Notes under the pieces: generated by a model
Told to the model about the DNA's origin: nothing
The model's database searches: none
Seen by the model: only the letters and a program-made list of their open reading frames with translations
Shown: piece by piece, positions 26,059 to 37,118 of the stretch
Numbering within the stretch: position 1 is the stretch's first letter
Layout: every line of letters begins with the position of its first letter
From: Jeotgalibacillus sp. S-D1
Lineage (GTDB): Bacteria > Bacillota > Bacilli > Bacillales > Jeotgalibacillaceae
Reading direction: 5' to 3'
Assembly (NCBI RefSeq): GCF_004358665.1
Contig: NZ_SMZR01000002.1
Location: 1-64,000, forward strand
Length of the DNA stretch: 64,000 bases
Position numbers and translations under genes: made by a program

Positions 26059-26109
26059 TTTGATTGATTGATCAGTTTTTATTATAAACTGATCTTTTAT
26101 TCCTGTCAA
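26059..26109 (-). promoter_or_regulatory. tetR promoter with overlapping operator
   Basis: Minus strand: TTGACA (26104-26109), 17-bp spacer, TATAAT (26081-26086), a perfect consensus. The -10 lies in the centre of a GATCAGTTT/AAACTGATC inverted repeat (26070-26094), and an 18-bp site related to 25291-25308 lies at 26059-26076. A repressor bound here would block the polymerase. Confidence 0.8.
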
Positions 26110-26185
26110 GGCACATATCAGTGGACATGGTTTGCTCCAATAACACTTTATAAAGGTTTACAGGTTTGACACTAATTCACACACA

Positions 26186-26224
26186 AAAAAGCCTTGGTAT
26201 ATTCCTTATATACCAAGGCTTTTG
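26186..26224 (-). terminator. terminator of the suf operon
   Basis: A long stem (AAAAGCCTTGGTATAT with a near-perfect partner, about 15 bp) is followed by a T run, a few bases after the sufB stop. Confidence 0.92.
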
Positions 26225-26229
26225 AGGGT

Positions 26230-27627
26230 TTATCCGATTGAACCTTCCATCTCGAACTTGATCAGGCGGTTCATTTCAACTGCGTATTCCATTGGAAGTT
26301 CTTTTGTAAATGGCTCAATGAAGCCCATTACAATCATTTCAGTTGCTTCTTCTTCAGAAATTCCGCGGCTCATAAGATAGAACAGCTGCTCTTCAGATAC
26401 TTTTGAAACCTTCGCTTCATGTTCCAGAGAGATATTGTCGTTCAGGATCTCATTGTACGGAATTGTATCAGAAGTAGACTGGTTATCCATAATTAGTGTA
26501 TCGCACTCGATGTTAGAACGTGCACCGTGTGCTTTTCGTCCAAAGTGAACAATCCCGCGGTACGTTACTTTACCGCCTTGTTTTGAAATGGATTTAGACA
26601 CAATCGTTGAAGAGGTATTTGGCGCAAGGTGATGCATTTTAGCTCCTGCATCCTGATGCTGTCCTTTACCTGCTAATGCGATTGACAGGGTCATACCGCG
26701 AGCGCCTTCTCCGCGAAGGATAACGGCTGGATATTTCATAGTCAGTTTTGAACCGATGTTTCCATCAACCCATTCCATTGTTGCATTAGCATCACAGACT
26801 GCACGTTTCGTTACCAGGTTGAACACATTGTTCGCCCAGTTTTGAATCGTCGTATAACGGCAGTAAGCGTCTTTTTTGATAATGATTTCTACAACTGCAC
26901 TATGAAGCGAGTTTGTAGTGTAAACAGGTGCTGTACAGCCTTCCACGTAGTGAACGCTTGAGCCTTCGTCCGCGATAATCAGTGTACGTTCGAACTGACC
27001 CATATTCTCAGAGTTAATGCGGAAGTAAGCTTGAAGTGGTGTATCAACTTTTACGCCTTTTGGTACGTAAATGAATGATCCACCAGACCATACGGCCGAA
27101 TTAAGTGCTGAGAATTTATTATCTGAAGATGGGATTACAGTTCCCCAGTGCTCTTTGAAAATTTCTTCGTTTTCACGCAGCGCAGAGTCTGTGTCTTTAA
27201 ACACAATTCCCATATTCGTTAGTTCTTCTTTCATATTGTGATACACAACTTCAGATTCGTACTGTGCAGATACACCAGCCAGATACTTTTGCTCTGCTTC
27301 AGGAATTCCCAGTTTATCAAACGTACGCTTGATTTCTTCAGGAACCTCATCCCAGCTGCGCTCACTTTTTTCAGATGGCTTAACATAGTAAGTGATTTCA
27401 TCGAAATTCAACCCACTCATGTCGCCTCCCCATTGTGGCATAGGCATGCTGTAGAATTGCTCTAATGCTTTCAAACGGTAGTCAAGCATCCACTGTGGTT
27501 CACTCTTCATGCGTGAGATTTCTTCAACAATCTCTTTTGTGAGTCCACGCTTTGAACGGAAGATTGAAACGTCTTTATCGTGGAAGCCATATTTATAATC
27601 GCCCACATCCGGCATCTTTTTCGCCAT
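26230..27627 (-). CDS. sufB: Fe-S cluster assembly scaffold SufB
   Basis: 465 residues, the usual SufB length. Part of the SufBCD complex, in which SufB receives sulfur from SufU/SufS and assembles the nascent cluster with SufD using SufC ATP hydrolysis. The conserved C-terminal beta-helix core ([17 protein letters not shown] region) and the [20 protein letters not shown] end are present. The ATG at 27627 is preceded by AAGGAGG; the upstream 60-residue extension of the frame lies in a repeat and is rejected. It is the last gene of sufCDSUB, separated from sufU by 127 bases that contain a repeat remnant. Confidence 0.97.
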   Translation of the reverse strand: MAKKMPDVGDYKYGFHDKDVSIFRSKRGLTKEIVEEISRMKSEPQWMLDYRLKALEQFYSMPMPQWGGDMSGLNFDEITYYVKPSEKSERSWDEVPEEIKRTFDKLGIPEAEQKYLAGVSAQYESEVVYHNMKEELTNMGIVFKDTDSALRENEEIFKEHWGTVIPSSDNKFSALNSAVWSGGSFIYVPKGVKVDTPLQAYFRINSENMGQFERTLIIADEGSSVHYVEGCTAPVYTTNSLHSAVVEIIIKKDAYCRYTTIQNWANNVFNLVTKRAVCDANATMEWVDGNIGSKLTMKYPAVILRGEGARGMTLSIALAGKGQHQDAGAKMHHLAPNTSSTIVSKSISKQGGKVTYRGIVHFGRKAHGARSNIECDTLIMDNQSTSDTIPYNEILNDNISLEHEAKVSKVSEEQLFYLMSRGISEEEATEMIVMGFIEPFTKELPMEYAVEMNRLIKFEMEGSIG

Positions 27628-27685
27628 GGTGATTCCTCCTTTTTGGAATGAGCTGTAGAAAAATATTTCTTCAGCCTTTGTTTTA

Positions 27686-27753
27686 TCCAGTTTCAGGCGC
27701 CAGCTGCTCGAGTCATAAATCTCGCTGTCACAGCTGAACGAGCGCCTTCCGCT
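27686..27753. repeat. shortened copy of a Bacillaceae intergenic repeat inside the suf operon
   Basis: Begins TCCAGTTTCAGGCGCCAGCTG and ends CGAGCGCCTTCCGCT, the two ends of a known Bacillaceae element whose full form has a long hairpin between them; here the middle is shortened. It lies between the sufU stop codon and the sufB ribosome site. Confidence 0.65.
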
Positions 27754-27754
27754 T

Positions 27755-30715
<2,961 letters not shown>

Positions 30716-30732
30716 ATTCATCCTCCTAACGA

Positions 30733-31515
30733 TTACGCTTCTTGACCGACAGTTTCGTCTTCAATTCCCAATTCCTGTTTGATCCAATCATAACCTTCTG
30801 TTTCTAAACGACGGGCCAGTTCAAATCCACCCGATTTTACGATGCGCCCTTGCATCATAACATGAACAAAATCCGGTTCAATATAATTTAACAGACGTTG
30901 GTAATGTGTGATAATCAGGCAGCCAAAGTCTTCACTGCGCATTTGATTTATTCCTTTTGATACAACTTTTAATGCATCTATATCAAGACCTGAATCGATT
31001 TCATCCAGGATACCAAATTCTGGTTTAATCATCATCATTTGAAGAATCTCATTACGTTTCTTTTCTCCGCCTGAGAAACCTTCATTTAAATAACGCTGTG
31101 CCATGTTTTGATCCATTTCAAGGAAGTCCATATTTTTATCAAGCTCTTTGATAAATTTCATCAATGAGATTTCCTGGCCTTCTTCACGGCGTGCGTTTAT
31201 AGCAGAACGAAGGAAATCAGCATTTGTTACACCCGTAATTTCACTTGGGTACTGCATTGCAAGGAAAAGACCGGCTAATGCCCGCTCATCAACTTCCATC
31301 TCCAGCACGTTTTCTCCATTCAGGAGAACTTCGCCTTTTGTCACTTCAAATTTAGGGTGTCCCATAATTGCGGAAGCAAGTGTCGACTTCCCTGTTCCAT
31401 TTGGTCCCATAATGACATGAATTTTACCGCTATCAAGTTCAAGGTTTACACCTTTTAATATCTCCTTGCCTTCAATTTCAACATGAAGATCTTTAATTAC
31501 TAATGTTGAAGCCAT
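30733..31515 (-). CDS. sufC: Fe-S assembly ATPase SufC
   Basis: 260-residue ABC-type ATPase without membrane partner; it drives conformational change of SufBD during cluster assembly. Walker A is GPNGTGKST, the signature LNEGFSGGEKKRNE is typical of SufC, and Walker B ends in FGILDEIDSGLD. The ATG at 31515 follows GGAGG by ten bases; the nine-residue extension upstream is rejected. It is the first gene of sufCDSUB, with a sigma-A promoter about 70 bases upstream and a weak Fur-like sequence in the leader. Confidence 0.97.
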   Translation of the reverse strand: MASTLVIKDLHVEIEGKEILKGVNLELDSGKIHVIMGPNGTGKSTLASAIMGHPKFEVTKGEVLLNGENVLEMEVDERALAGLFLAMQYPSEITGVTNADFLRSAINARREEGQEISLMKFIKELDKNMDFLEMDQNMAQRYLNEGFSGGEKKRNEILQMMMIKPEFGILDEIDSGLDIDALKVVSKGINQMRSEDFGCLIITHYQRLLNYIEPDFVHVMMQGRIVKSGGFELARRLETEGYDWIKQELGIEDETVGQEA

Positions 31516-31547
31516 AGCCCAATTACCTCCGTTTATAAACAATTTTG

Positions 31548-31567
31548 AAATGGAATAACCATTCTCA
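31548..31567. promoter_or_regulatory. weak Fur-box-like sequence in the suf leader
   Basis: Minus strand TGAGAAT-G-GTTATTC resembles the 7-1-7 Fur consensus at about 10 of 14 positions. It lies just downstream of the predicted suf start site, where binding would repress. Weak match; could be chance in AT-rich DNA. Confidence 0.3.
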
Positions 31568-31583
31568 ATTTATTCTCATTCTA

Positions 31584-31612
31584 ATCTTATAACAAATTAA
31601 AACTAGAATCAA
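31584..31612 (-). promoter_or_regulatory. sigma-A-type promoter of sufCDSUB
   Basis: TTGATT (31607-31612), 17-bp spacer, TAAGAT (31584-31589) on the minus strand, about 70 bases before the sufC start. Confidence 0.6.
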
Positions 31613-31684
31613 ATCCTACTGACGTTAATTATAACCGTAAGAAAGTCATAAAATAAATATATAGCCCAGCATTGGCTAAACTAG

Positions 31685-31712
31685 AAAAAAAGCCAGTGTA
31701 ATAACACTGACT
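31685..31712 (-). terminator. terminator of the small gene upstream of suf
   Basis: GTCAGTGT pairs with ACACTGGC (one G-U) around a 4-base loop, followed by seven T on the minus strand. Supports transcription of the small gene at 31729-31905. Confidence 0.75.
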
Positions 31713-31728
31713 CATTCAATACTCTCTA

Positions 31729-31905
31729 TTATATATTACCGTGCAGTTTGCTATCAAGGTCTGCAATTAATTGCTGCCCTTTTTTGTAGTCTTCTTCTCT
31801 TTTCATTTCTACATCCATTCGTACTTCATGCTTTCTCATGTACGTTTCGTAACCAACCCCATGAGAACCCTGCATTGCTTTTTCCATCTCACCTGTGTAC
31901 TCCAT
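31729..31905 (-). CDS. small charged protein of unknown function (58 aa)
   Basis: At least 58 residues, strongly charged and likely helical (MRKHEVRMDVEMKREEDYKK), without membrane segments. No family recognised. The ATG at 31905 has no good ribosome site. Six codons upstream an in-frame ATT (31923) sits seven bases after AAAAGGA and would give a 64-residue protein beginning MIHKIN; ATT starts are rare but real (infC type). A good terminator follows the stop codon. It lies between yurZ and sufC on the same strand. Confidence 0.5.
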   Translation of the reverse strand: MEYTGEMEKAMQGSHGVGYETYMRKHEVRMDVEMKREEDYKKGQQLIADLDSKLHGNI

Positions 31906-32018
31906 ATTGATCTTATGGATAATGAATCATTCCTTTTCGATTTTTTCCGTGGCATGCTTTCATGTACACATGGTGTTTACCCAGCCATTTTTACATTAAA
32001 CCCAATTATCTGGATTTT

Positions 32019-32381
32019 TTAATTTGGTGCGTTTTCTTGTTCAAATGCATTCAGCGTCCATTCAACTTCAGTTGCTGCCTGCGCCATAACCGCTCCTGCC
32101 TGAACAGCTGCACTAACTGCTGCTACTTCGCGGATTTGAGCCGGTGTGATGTCATGATCCACACAGCCTGTCACATGATAATGCACGCAATACTCATCCT
32201 GTGTAGCCAAACTGACCCCAAGAGCAATGAGCTGCTTTTCTTTTTGGGAAAGTTCTCCCGGTTTAAAGCACTCCTCCGTGAAGGTATGGTATGTTTTCAT
32301 AATGTTTGGCATCTTGCTGCTTAACTCACCAATTGCTTCTTTTAATGTAAATACATCTTCGTCATGAATATGCTCTTCCAT
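32019..32381 (-). CDS. yurZ: carboxymuconolactone decarboxylase/AhpD-like protein (YurZ)
   Basis: 120-residue helical protein of the CMD/AhpD-like family. LSQKEKQLIALGVSLATQ is the conserved start of the core, and EYCVHYHVTGCVDHDIT holds a Cys-x-x-x-His motif resembling the AhpD active site, although the second AhpD cysteine is displaced. A peroxidase-related or thiol function is possible. AAAGAGGTG precedes the ATG at 32381; the 29-residue upstream extension is rejected. It lies between met and suf as YurZ does in Bacillus. Confidence 0.85.
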   Translation of the reverse strand: MEEHIHDEDVFTLKEAIGELSSKMPNIMKTYHTFTEECFKPGELSQKEKQLIALGVSLATQDEYCVHYHVTGCVDHDITPAQIREVAAVSAAVQAGAVMAQAATEVEWTLNAFEQENAPN

Positions 32382-32491
32382 TTCTACACCTCTTTTATTT
32401 GTGGTGGTAATAGTATGAGCAGGAAACCATAAGCCATTCCCAATTTTTAAGAATGGATTCTCCAGCATAAAAGAAGGCTATAAAGGAGACC

Positions 32492-32619
32492 GGTTCATTT
32501 CCGCTGCAGGCGGCGCTTTCCGCGGGGCGGGGGTGAGCCACTTTGATGCTGCGCATCTTCAGTGTCTCACCTTTCCCGCTGCATCCCGCAGGAGTCGCCA
32601 CCTTCTGCTGCAATGAACC
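32492..32619. repeat. G+C-rich palindromic intergenic repeat, copy 2 (divergent)
   Basis: About 128 bp bounded by GGTTCATT and AATGAACC. It shares GCGCTTTCCGCGGGGCG and CCCGCAGGAGTCGCCACC with the copies at 11469 and 49937 but lacks their outer GGGAC/GTCCC arms. It fills the gap between metQ and yurZ with the metQ terminator; no gene is seen there. Confidence 0.8.
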
Positions 32620-32669
32620 TATGTTTGATCCCTTATTGGCTGATCAAAAAAATATCCAGAATAGATAAA

Positions 32670-32702
32670 AAAAGGCTCTCACGAATTTTTTTCGTAAGAG
32701 CC
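32670..32702 (-). terminator. terminator of metNIQ
   Basis: GGCTCTTACGAA pairs with TTCGTGAGAGCC on the minus strand, followed by seven T, 36 bases after the metQ stop. Confidence 0.9.
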
Positions 32703-32737
32703 TTCTTTTGTGGTTTTGTCCCATCTTTATTTAGCTG

Positions 32738-33592
32738 TTATTCACCGGATACAGGAATAACCGAGCCTTCATAACGTTCTTCAATAAAGCTTTGGATTTT
32801 TTCTGAACGCAGCACTTCAACAAGCTTTTTAATGGCCTCAGAATCCTCGTCACCTTTATTAACGGTAATAATATTGCCATATGGTGAATCCTGGCTTTCA
32901 AGAGCAATAGAATCATTTACCGGACTGATGCCTGCATCGATTGCGTAATTGGAGTTAATTACAACAGCATCCCCTTCATTATTCTCATAAAGCTGCACGA
33001 GAAGTGAAGCTTCATAATCTGCTTCGAATTGCAGGTTTTTAGGATTTTCTACAATGTCATCAAATGTAGCTGTCACTTTGTCGGCTTCCGGATCCAGCTT
33101 TATCAGGCCTTCTTTTTCAAATAATGAAAGAATACGCCCGTGCTCTCCAACCGCATTTCTCATTAAAATGGTTGCTCCATCCGGAAGTTCATCCAGTGAA
33201 TCATATTTTTGAGAGTATACAGCGATCGGCTCAACATGTATCGCCCCGGCGCTGACGAAATCATAGTCATTTCCTTCTTCAGCCAAAACAGAATCTAAAT
33301 ATGGAATGTGCTGAAAATAGTTTGCATCAATCTCACCGGAATCCAAATCTGTGTTTGGCAGAATATAGTCCTGATAAGTCTCAATTTTCAAATCTATTCC
33401 CTCTTCTAATAATAATGGCTGTGCTTCTTCCAAGATTTCACCGTGGGGTACATTTGAAGCACCCACTGTCACCTCAATCGGATTTTCCGGATCTAATTGA
33501 CCATCAAGTGAAGCTTCCTCATCTGAAGATCCGCAAGCTGCCAAAACCAAAATACTTGCTGCTGAAACTGCTCCTGTTAACCACTTTTTCAT
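32738..33592 (-). CDS. metQ: methionine-binding lipoprotein MetQ
   Basis: 284-residue substrate-binding lipoprotein of the methionine ABC importer (NlpA family). The signal peptide ends in VLAAC with Cys20 lipidated. VTVGASNVPHGEILE starts the binding domain and YQDYILPNTDLDSGEIDANYFQH is the conserved ligand region (cut here to its ends YQDYILPN and DANYFQH). AAGGGAG lies eight bases before the ATG at 33592. Last gene of metNIQ, 28 bases after metI. Confidence 0.95.
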   Translation of the reverse strand: MKKWLTGAVSAASILVLAACGSSDEEASLDGQLDPENPIEVTVGASNVPHGEILEEAQPLLLEEGIDLKIETYQDYILPNTDLDSGEIDANYFQHIPYLDSVLAEEGNDYDFVSAGAIHVEPIAVYSQKYDSLDELPDGATILMRNAVGEHGRILSLFEKEGLIKLDPEADKVTATFDDIVENPKNLQFEADYEASLLVQLYENNEGDAVVINSNYAIDAGISPVNDSIALESQDSPYGNIITVNKGDEDSEAIKKLVEVLRSEKIQSFIEERYEGSVIPVSGE

Positions 33593-33620
33593 ATCCATAT
33601 CTCCCTTAAGTAATGTATTT

Positions 33621-34289
33621 TTACCGTTTATCCAGGCGATTTGTAAAGAAATCACCTATAAACTGAATGACAAACACAATGAGTAAAATAATAATTGTTG
33701 CCGCTAACGTTACATCATCTCTGCTTCGCTGGAAACCATCCAGGAAAGCCAGATTCCCAAGCCCTCCGGCACCAATAACACCTGCCATTGCCGTATACCC
33801 GACAAGAGCAATGGCTGTAACGGTAATTCCTGAAACAAGCGCAGGTTTTGATTCGGCGAGAAGCACCTTGAATATAATTGTCGTCATACTTGCACCCATT
33901 GAGCGGGCTGCTTCTATTACGCCTTTATCAATTTCACGCAGGGCAATTTCAACCATTCGTGCATAAAACGGTGCTGCACCGATAATCAGTGCCGGAAGAG
34001 CAGCGTTTGCCCCCCGAATTGTATCCAGTAAAAATCGGGTAAATGGAATTAACAGTACAATTAAGATTATGAAAGGAATCGACCTGAAAATATTGACGAG
34101 CACACTTGTAATGGCATAAACACCTCTATTTTCCCAGATGTTTCCTTTCGAAGTTAGGAATAGCAGAAGGCCAAGCAAGATTCCTAAAACTGCTGTAATG
34201 GCAACTGAAATTGCGGTCATGTAGACCGTTTCATAAGTTGCTTCAAACATCGTATCCCAATTCACGTTTGGAAAAAATTGTTCAATCAT
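33621..34289 (-). CDS. metI: methionine ABC transporter permease MetI
   Basis: 222-residue permease with five transmembrane segments of the MetI type. The EAA-loop region (EIDKGVIEAARSMGASM) contacts the MetN ATPase. It overlaps the end of metN by eight bases, so translation is coupled. GGAGGTGATC precedes the ATG. In Bacillus subtilis the gene is called metP (yusB); MetI is used here to avoid confusion with the NSS MetP in the same window. Confidence 0.94.
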   Translation of the reverse strand: MIEQFFPNVNWDTMFEATYETVYMTAISVAITAVLGILLGLLLFLTSKGNIWENRGVYAITSVLVNIFRSIPFIILIVLLIPFTRFLLDTIRGANAALPALIIGAAPFYARMVEIALREIDKGVIEAARSMGASMTTIIFKVLLAESKPALVSGITVTAIALVGYTAMAGVIGAGGLGNLAFLDGFQRSRDDVTLAATIIILLIVFVIQFIGDFFTNRLDKR

Positions 34290-35307
34290 TGGTGATCACC
34301 TCCACACCGACCGAGGCTTTTTCTAAATACTCAACTGCCTGTTTAACTTCTGGCACATCACCGCGGAGGTGCAGGAATAACGTTCCATAGGCACCATTTT
34401 GCGTGTGGGAAATCTTGCCCTGAAGAATATTCACATTGATATTGAAGGAACGGATAAGGGTGGTAATCAGCGGCTGCTCAGCAGACTCGCCAACAAATGC
34501 CAGCTTCACCACAAGCCCGTCTTCGTAGTCATTTAATAGATGCTCAATCGTTTCCTTCGTTTCTTCAGGCTCTGTAACCTGCTGGACAAACCGTTTTGTG
34601 ATCGGTTCTTTTGGCTGCTTAAAAATGTCGAGCACATTACCCAGTTCCACTACCCGGCCTTCTTCCATCACTGCCACACGATGACAAATTTTACGTATTA
34701 CATGCATTTCGTGGGTGATCAAAACGATCGTCAGGCCCAGTCGCTTGTTGATATCCACAAGCAGCTCCAAGATGGAATCTGTTGTCTGCGGGTCAAGTGC
34801 TGAAGTAGCTTCATCACAAAGCAGCACCTCCGGATCGTTTGCCAGCGCCCGTGCAATGCCTACACGCTGCTTTTGCCCTCCGCTTAGCTGGGATGGGTAA
34901 GCATCACCTCGGCCATCAAGTCCGACAAGCTTGATTAGCTCCTCAACCTTTTTTTCTCTGGTGTTTTTTCTTACCCCAGCAATTTCCAGTGGGAATGAGA
35001 TGTTTTCACGAACCGTCCGGGACCACAGCAAATTAAAATGCTGAAAGATCATGCTGATTTTTTGTCTTGCCTTGCGGAGCTCTCCAGAAGAAATACCGGA
35101 GATTACTTTTCCATTCACATCCACTGTTCCGGAAGTCGGCAGTTCAAGTCCATTCAGCATTCGGATTAACGTGCTTTTTCCGGCGCCGCTATAGCCAATG
35201 ACGCCAAATATCTCACCTTCTTTAATTGTTAAACTGACATCATCAACCGCTGTTAATGAGCCATTTTTTGTTTTAAACAGCTTTTTTGCATTTGAGATGG
35301 TAATCAC
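34282..35307 (-). CDS. metN: methionine ABC transporter ATPase MetN
   Basis: 341-residue ATPase. Walker A GYSGAGKST, signature LSGGQKQR, and Walker B VLLCDEATSALDP are intact. The C-terminal domain (about residues 255-341) is the NIL/ACT-like domain through which internal methionine inhibits transport. The GTG at 35307 follows AAGGTGATG. First gene of metNIQ, downstream of a SAM-I riboswitch. Confidence 0.96.
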   Translation of the reverse strand: MITISNAKKLFKTKNGSLTAVDDVSLTIKEGEIFGVIGYSGAGKSTLIRMLNGLELPTSGTVDVNGKVISGISSGELRKARQKISMIFQHFNLLWSRTVRENISFPLEIAGVRKNTREKKVEELIKLVGLDGRGDAYPSQLSGGQKQRVGIARALANDPEVLLCDEATSALDPQTTDSILELLVDINKRLGLTIVLITHEMHVIRKICHRVAVMEEGRVVELGNVLDIFKQPKEPITKRFVQQVTEPEETKETIEHLLNDYEDGLVVKLAFVGESAEQPLITTLIRSFNINVNILQGKISHTQNGAYGTLFLHLRGDVPEVKQAVEYLEKASVGVEVITND

Positions 35308-35346
35308 GCCATCACCTTCTTTCTGTGTCCTGTTTGTAGAAAATAA

Positions 35347-35379
35347 AAAACGCCTTTCTGCTAAATGAGCAGAAAGGCG
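35347..35379 (-). terminator. riboswitch-controlled terminator of metNIQ
   Basis: CGCCTTTCTGCT pairs with AGCAGAAAGGCG around a 5-base loop, followed by TTTTTT on the minus strand. It is the expression platform of the SAM riboswitch. Confidence 0.95.
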
Positions 35380-35398
35380 CGGAAAAACAATGTCCCTT

Positions 35399-35508
35399 CT
35401 CTCATCTTCCAGGAAATCTTCCTGTGTGAATTGGCACCTTACAATCTACTAAAGATTGCCGGTTGCCGGGTTTCATCGGGCACATCCCTCCACCGCTCTA
35501 AATAAGAG
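35399..35508 (-). promoter_or_regulatory. SAM-I riboswitch (S-box)
   Basis: Minus strand: CTCTTAT (P1), AGAGCGGTGGAGGGA, GCCCGATGAAACCCGGCAACC, then the GGTGCCAATTC box and closing ATGAGAG. All S-box landmarks are present in order, directly upstream of a terminator and metN. SAM binding should end transcription. Confidence 0.97.
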
Positions 35509-35523
35509 TTTTGAAATATGAAA

Positions 35524-35553
35524 TTTATAAACGCTTGCTTTTTGTTTATGCAA
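35524..35553 (-). promoter_or_regulatory. sigma-A-type promoter of metNIQ
   Basis: TTGCAT (35548-35553), 18-bp spacer, TATAAA (35524-35529) on the minus strand. Predicted start is a few bases before the S-box P1 helix. The 385-base gap 35308-35692 holds only this promoter, the riboswitch and its terminator. Confidence 0.7.
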
Positions 35554-35692
35554 TGCGTTTTTTAGGTACGAGAGTCATAGTATCATGGTTATAAAATTTA
35601 TGTCAACAAAAAATATTCGATTATCTTTTTGTCTGAGCTCACCTTTAGGAAAATAAGGTATTTCCGTAAAATTATATTTACCATAAATCTTA

Positions 35693-36736
35693 TTATTCAC
35701 CTGTAACTTCAGGGTTTCTTTGTATAATAAGCTCAGCCGTTTTCCATAAATCCGGAAGGAAATCGAGCACTTTTTGTTTTCTATTGTGAATATCATTAGA
35801 TGACGTAATGCCAAGATCCGTAACGGCATCTTCAAATGCCGGAAAGAAGGAACGCTGCATCTGAGAAGAAGCATCAGCTTCCAGAATTTTATGGCAGCGG
35901 GCGAATGTAGCCACGATCCAAAACATCGCTTCTCTGTGAAGGCCCAAATCAATCATTTTCAGGCTGCCATCTATTGCAATCGGTCTTGCCTGGACGGTAA
36001 TGTCACTGCTGAAGAAAAACGGTGTACGCGCTGACTTTGCAGCAGCATCAAAGGTTTTTGCGAGCTGTTTTACATGATGTTCTGCACGGTGTGGCGGCAG
36101 CGCATGGCTGCCGAGCAATGTTAGCAGCTCGTTATAAAGACCCGCTTCTTTATACTGGAAAAGCACATCCCGTGCAGCGGGGTACCGCAGACGAACTGTA
36201 GGATTTTGATGGGCCGCAGCAAGAACAACATGCGTTGTTATACCTGTTGGAAACAGCCATCCTGTTACTCTATCATGAAACGGAGCAGCGGAATCGACCG
36301 TATTCATGCCAGCTCTGATTTTATTGACCGCATCTTGACAACGAGCGGTTGTCCATGTTTTTTGCTTGAAGCTGCCTGATACCTTTTTTTGCAGCACCCC
36401 CAATTCACCAGAGGGATCCGAAATAATGGTATCTGTTCGAAAAGAATTCGCTAAATGATAGGAGTGTTGAACCGATTCAATTGAACATAGCTGATTCCAT
36501 GAAAAATAAGTAATCTCAAGCAGCACACCCTTATATTCAAACTTTCCCAGTTTTAAAGGCGGCTCCTCATGCGTTGTGACAATAACGATATCCACATCCG
36601 AATGGTTTGAAAGCTCCGCCTCGCTGCTCTTTCCAACGGTTGAACCAGTAAAATAAGCTCCTTTAAACCAGGGTTTCAAACAGGCATGCTCTTGCACCCA
36701 TTGTTTTCCTGCTGCCCTGGCAGATGCTATTCGCAC
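35693..36736 (-). CDS. nucleotidyltransferase-fold protein of unknown substrate
   Basis: 347 residues. The N-terminal domain has the Pol-beta nucleotidyltransferase signature: Gly31-Ser32 (FTGSTVGKSS), Asp47 and Asp49 (SNHSDVDIVIV) and a likely third carboxylate Glu74 (LLEITYF). The rest is mostly helical and resembles aminoglycoside/lincosamide nucleotidyltransferase-like proteins of general type, without a family I can name. The GTG at 36736 has AGGGGGTG six bases upstream. It stands alone between the met riboswitch and yusE. Antibiotic modification is possible but unsupported. Confidence 0.7.
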   Translation of the reverse strand: MRIASARAAGKQWVQEHACLKPWFKGAYFTGSTVGKSSEAELSNHSDVDIVIVTTHEEPPLKLGKFEYKGVLLEITYFSWNQLCSIESVQHSYHLANSFRTDTIISDPSGELGVLQKKVSGSFKQKTWTTARCQDAVNKIRAGMNTVDSAAPFHDRVTGWLFPTGITTHVVLAAAHQNPTVRLRYPAARDVLFQYKEAGLYNELLTLLGSHALPPHRAEHHVKQLAKTFDAAAKSARTPFFFSSDITVQARPIAIDGSLKMIDLGLHREAMFWIVATFARCHKILEADASSQMQRSFFPAFEDAVTDLGITSSNDIHNRKQKVLDFLPDLWKTAELIIQRNPEVTGE

Positions 36737-36806
36737 TTACAACACCCCCTATTCATTTTCACTGCAGATCAATAACAAAAAAGCCACCGGCATAACAAAT
36801 GGCTTG

Positions 36807-37118
36807 TTACAGGTGACTTTGCATTTTCTCAAACAAATTTGGCACTGACTCAAACTTATACGTTTTGTCAACCAGTTCTCCATTTTTCCAAATTAACAGG
36901 CAGGGGACACTTTCAACTTGATAGTCCTCTGCAAGCGATTCTGAAAAGTTTAAATCTGCTTTCCCTATTTTATAGCCTGAAACGGTTGCAGCTGTAATAT
37001 CAAGCATTCTTCCAGCCAGCTTACAGGTACCGCACATCGGTGTATATAAATAAAGGGCTGTGTGTGTTTCATTATCAAGATTATCCTGCAAAAGCTCCAA
37101 GTTCCATTCATTGATCAT
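36807..37118 (-). CDS. yusE: thioredoxin-family protein (YusE)
   Basis: 103-residue single-domain thioredoxin-like protein with a CGTC active site (Cys29, Cys32 in TPMCGTCK) and the cis-proline segment ESVPCLLIW. It has no signal peptide. Next to yusF, whose stop codon abuts its start, as in Bacillus. Substrates unknown. Confidence 0.9.
   Translation of the reverse strand: MINEWNLELLQDNLDNETHTALYLYTPMCGTCKLAGRMLDITAATVSGYKIGKADLNFSESLAEDYQVESVPCLLIWKNGELVDKTYKFESVPNLFEKMQSHL

Noticed and set aside
35575-35952. 125-residue frame on the minus strand
   Set aside because: Overlaps the end of the nucleotidyltransferase gene in another frame and runs into the metN promoter region; no ribosome site.
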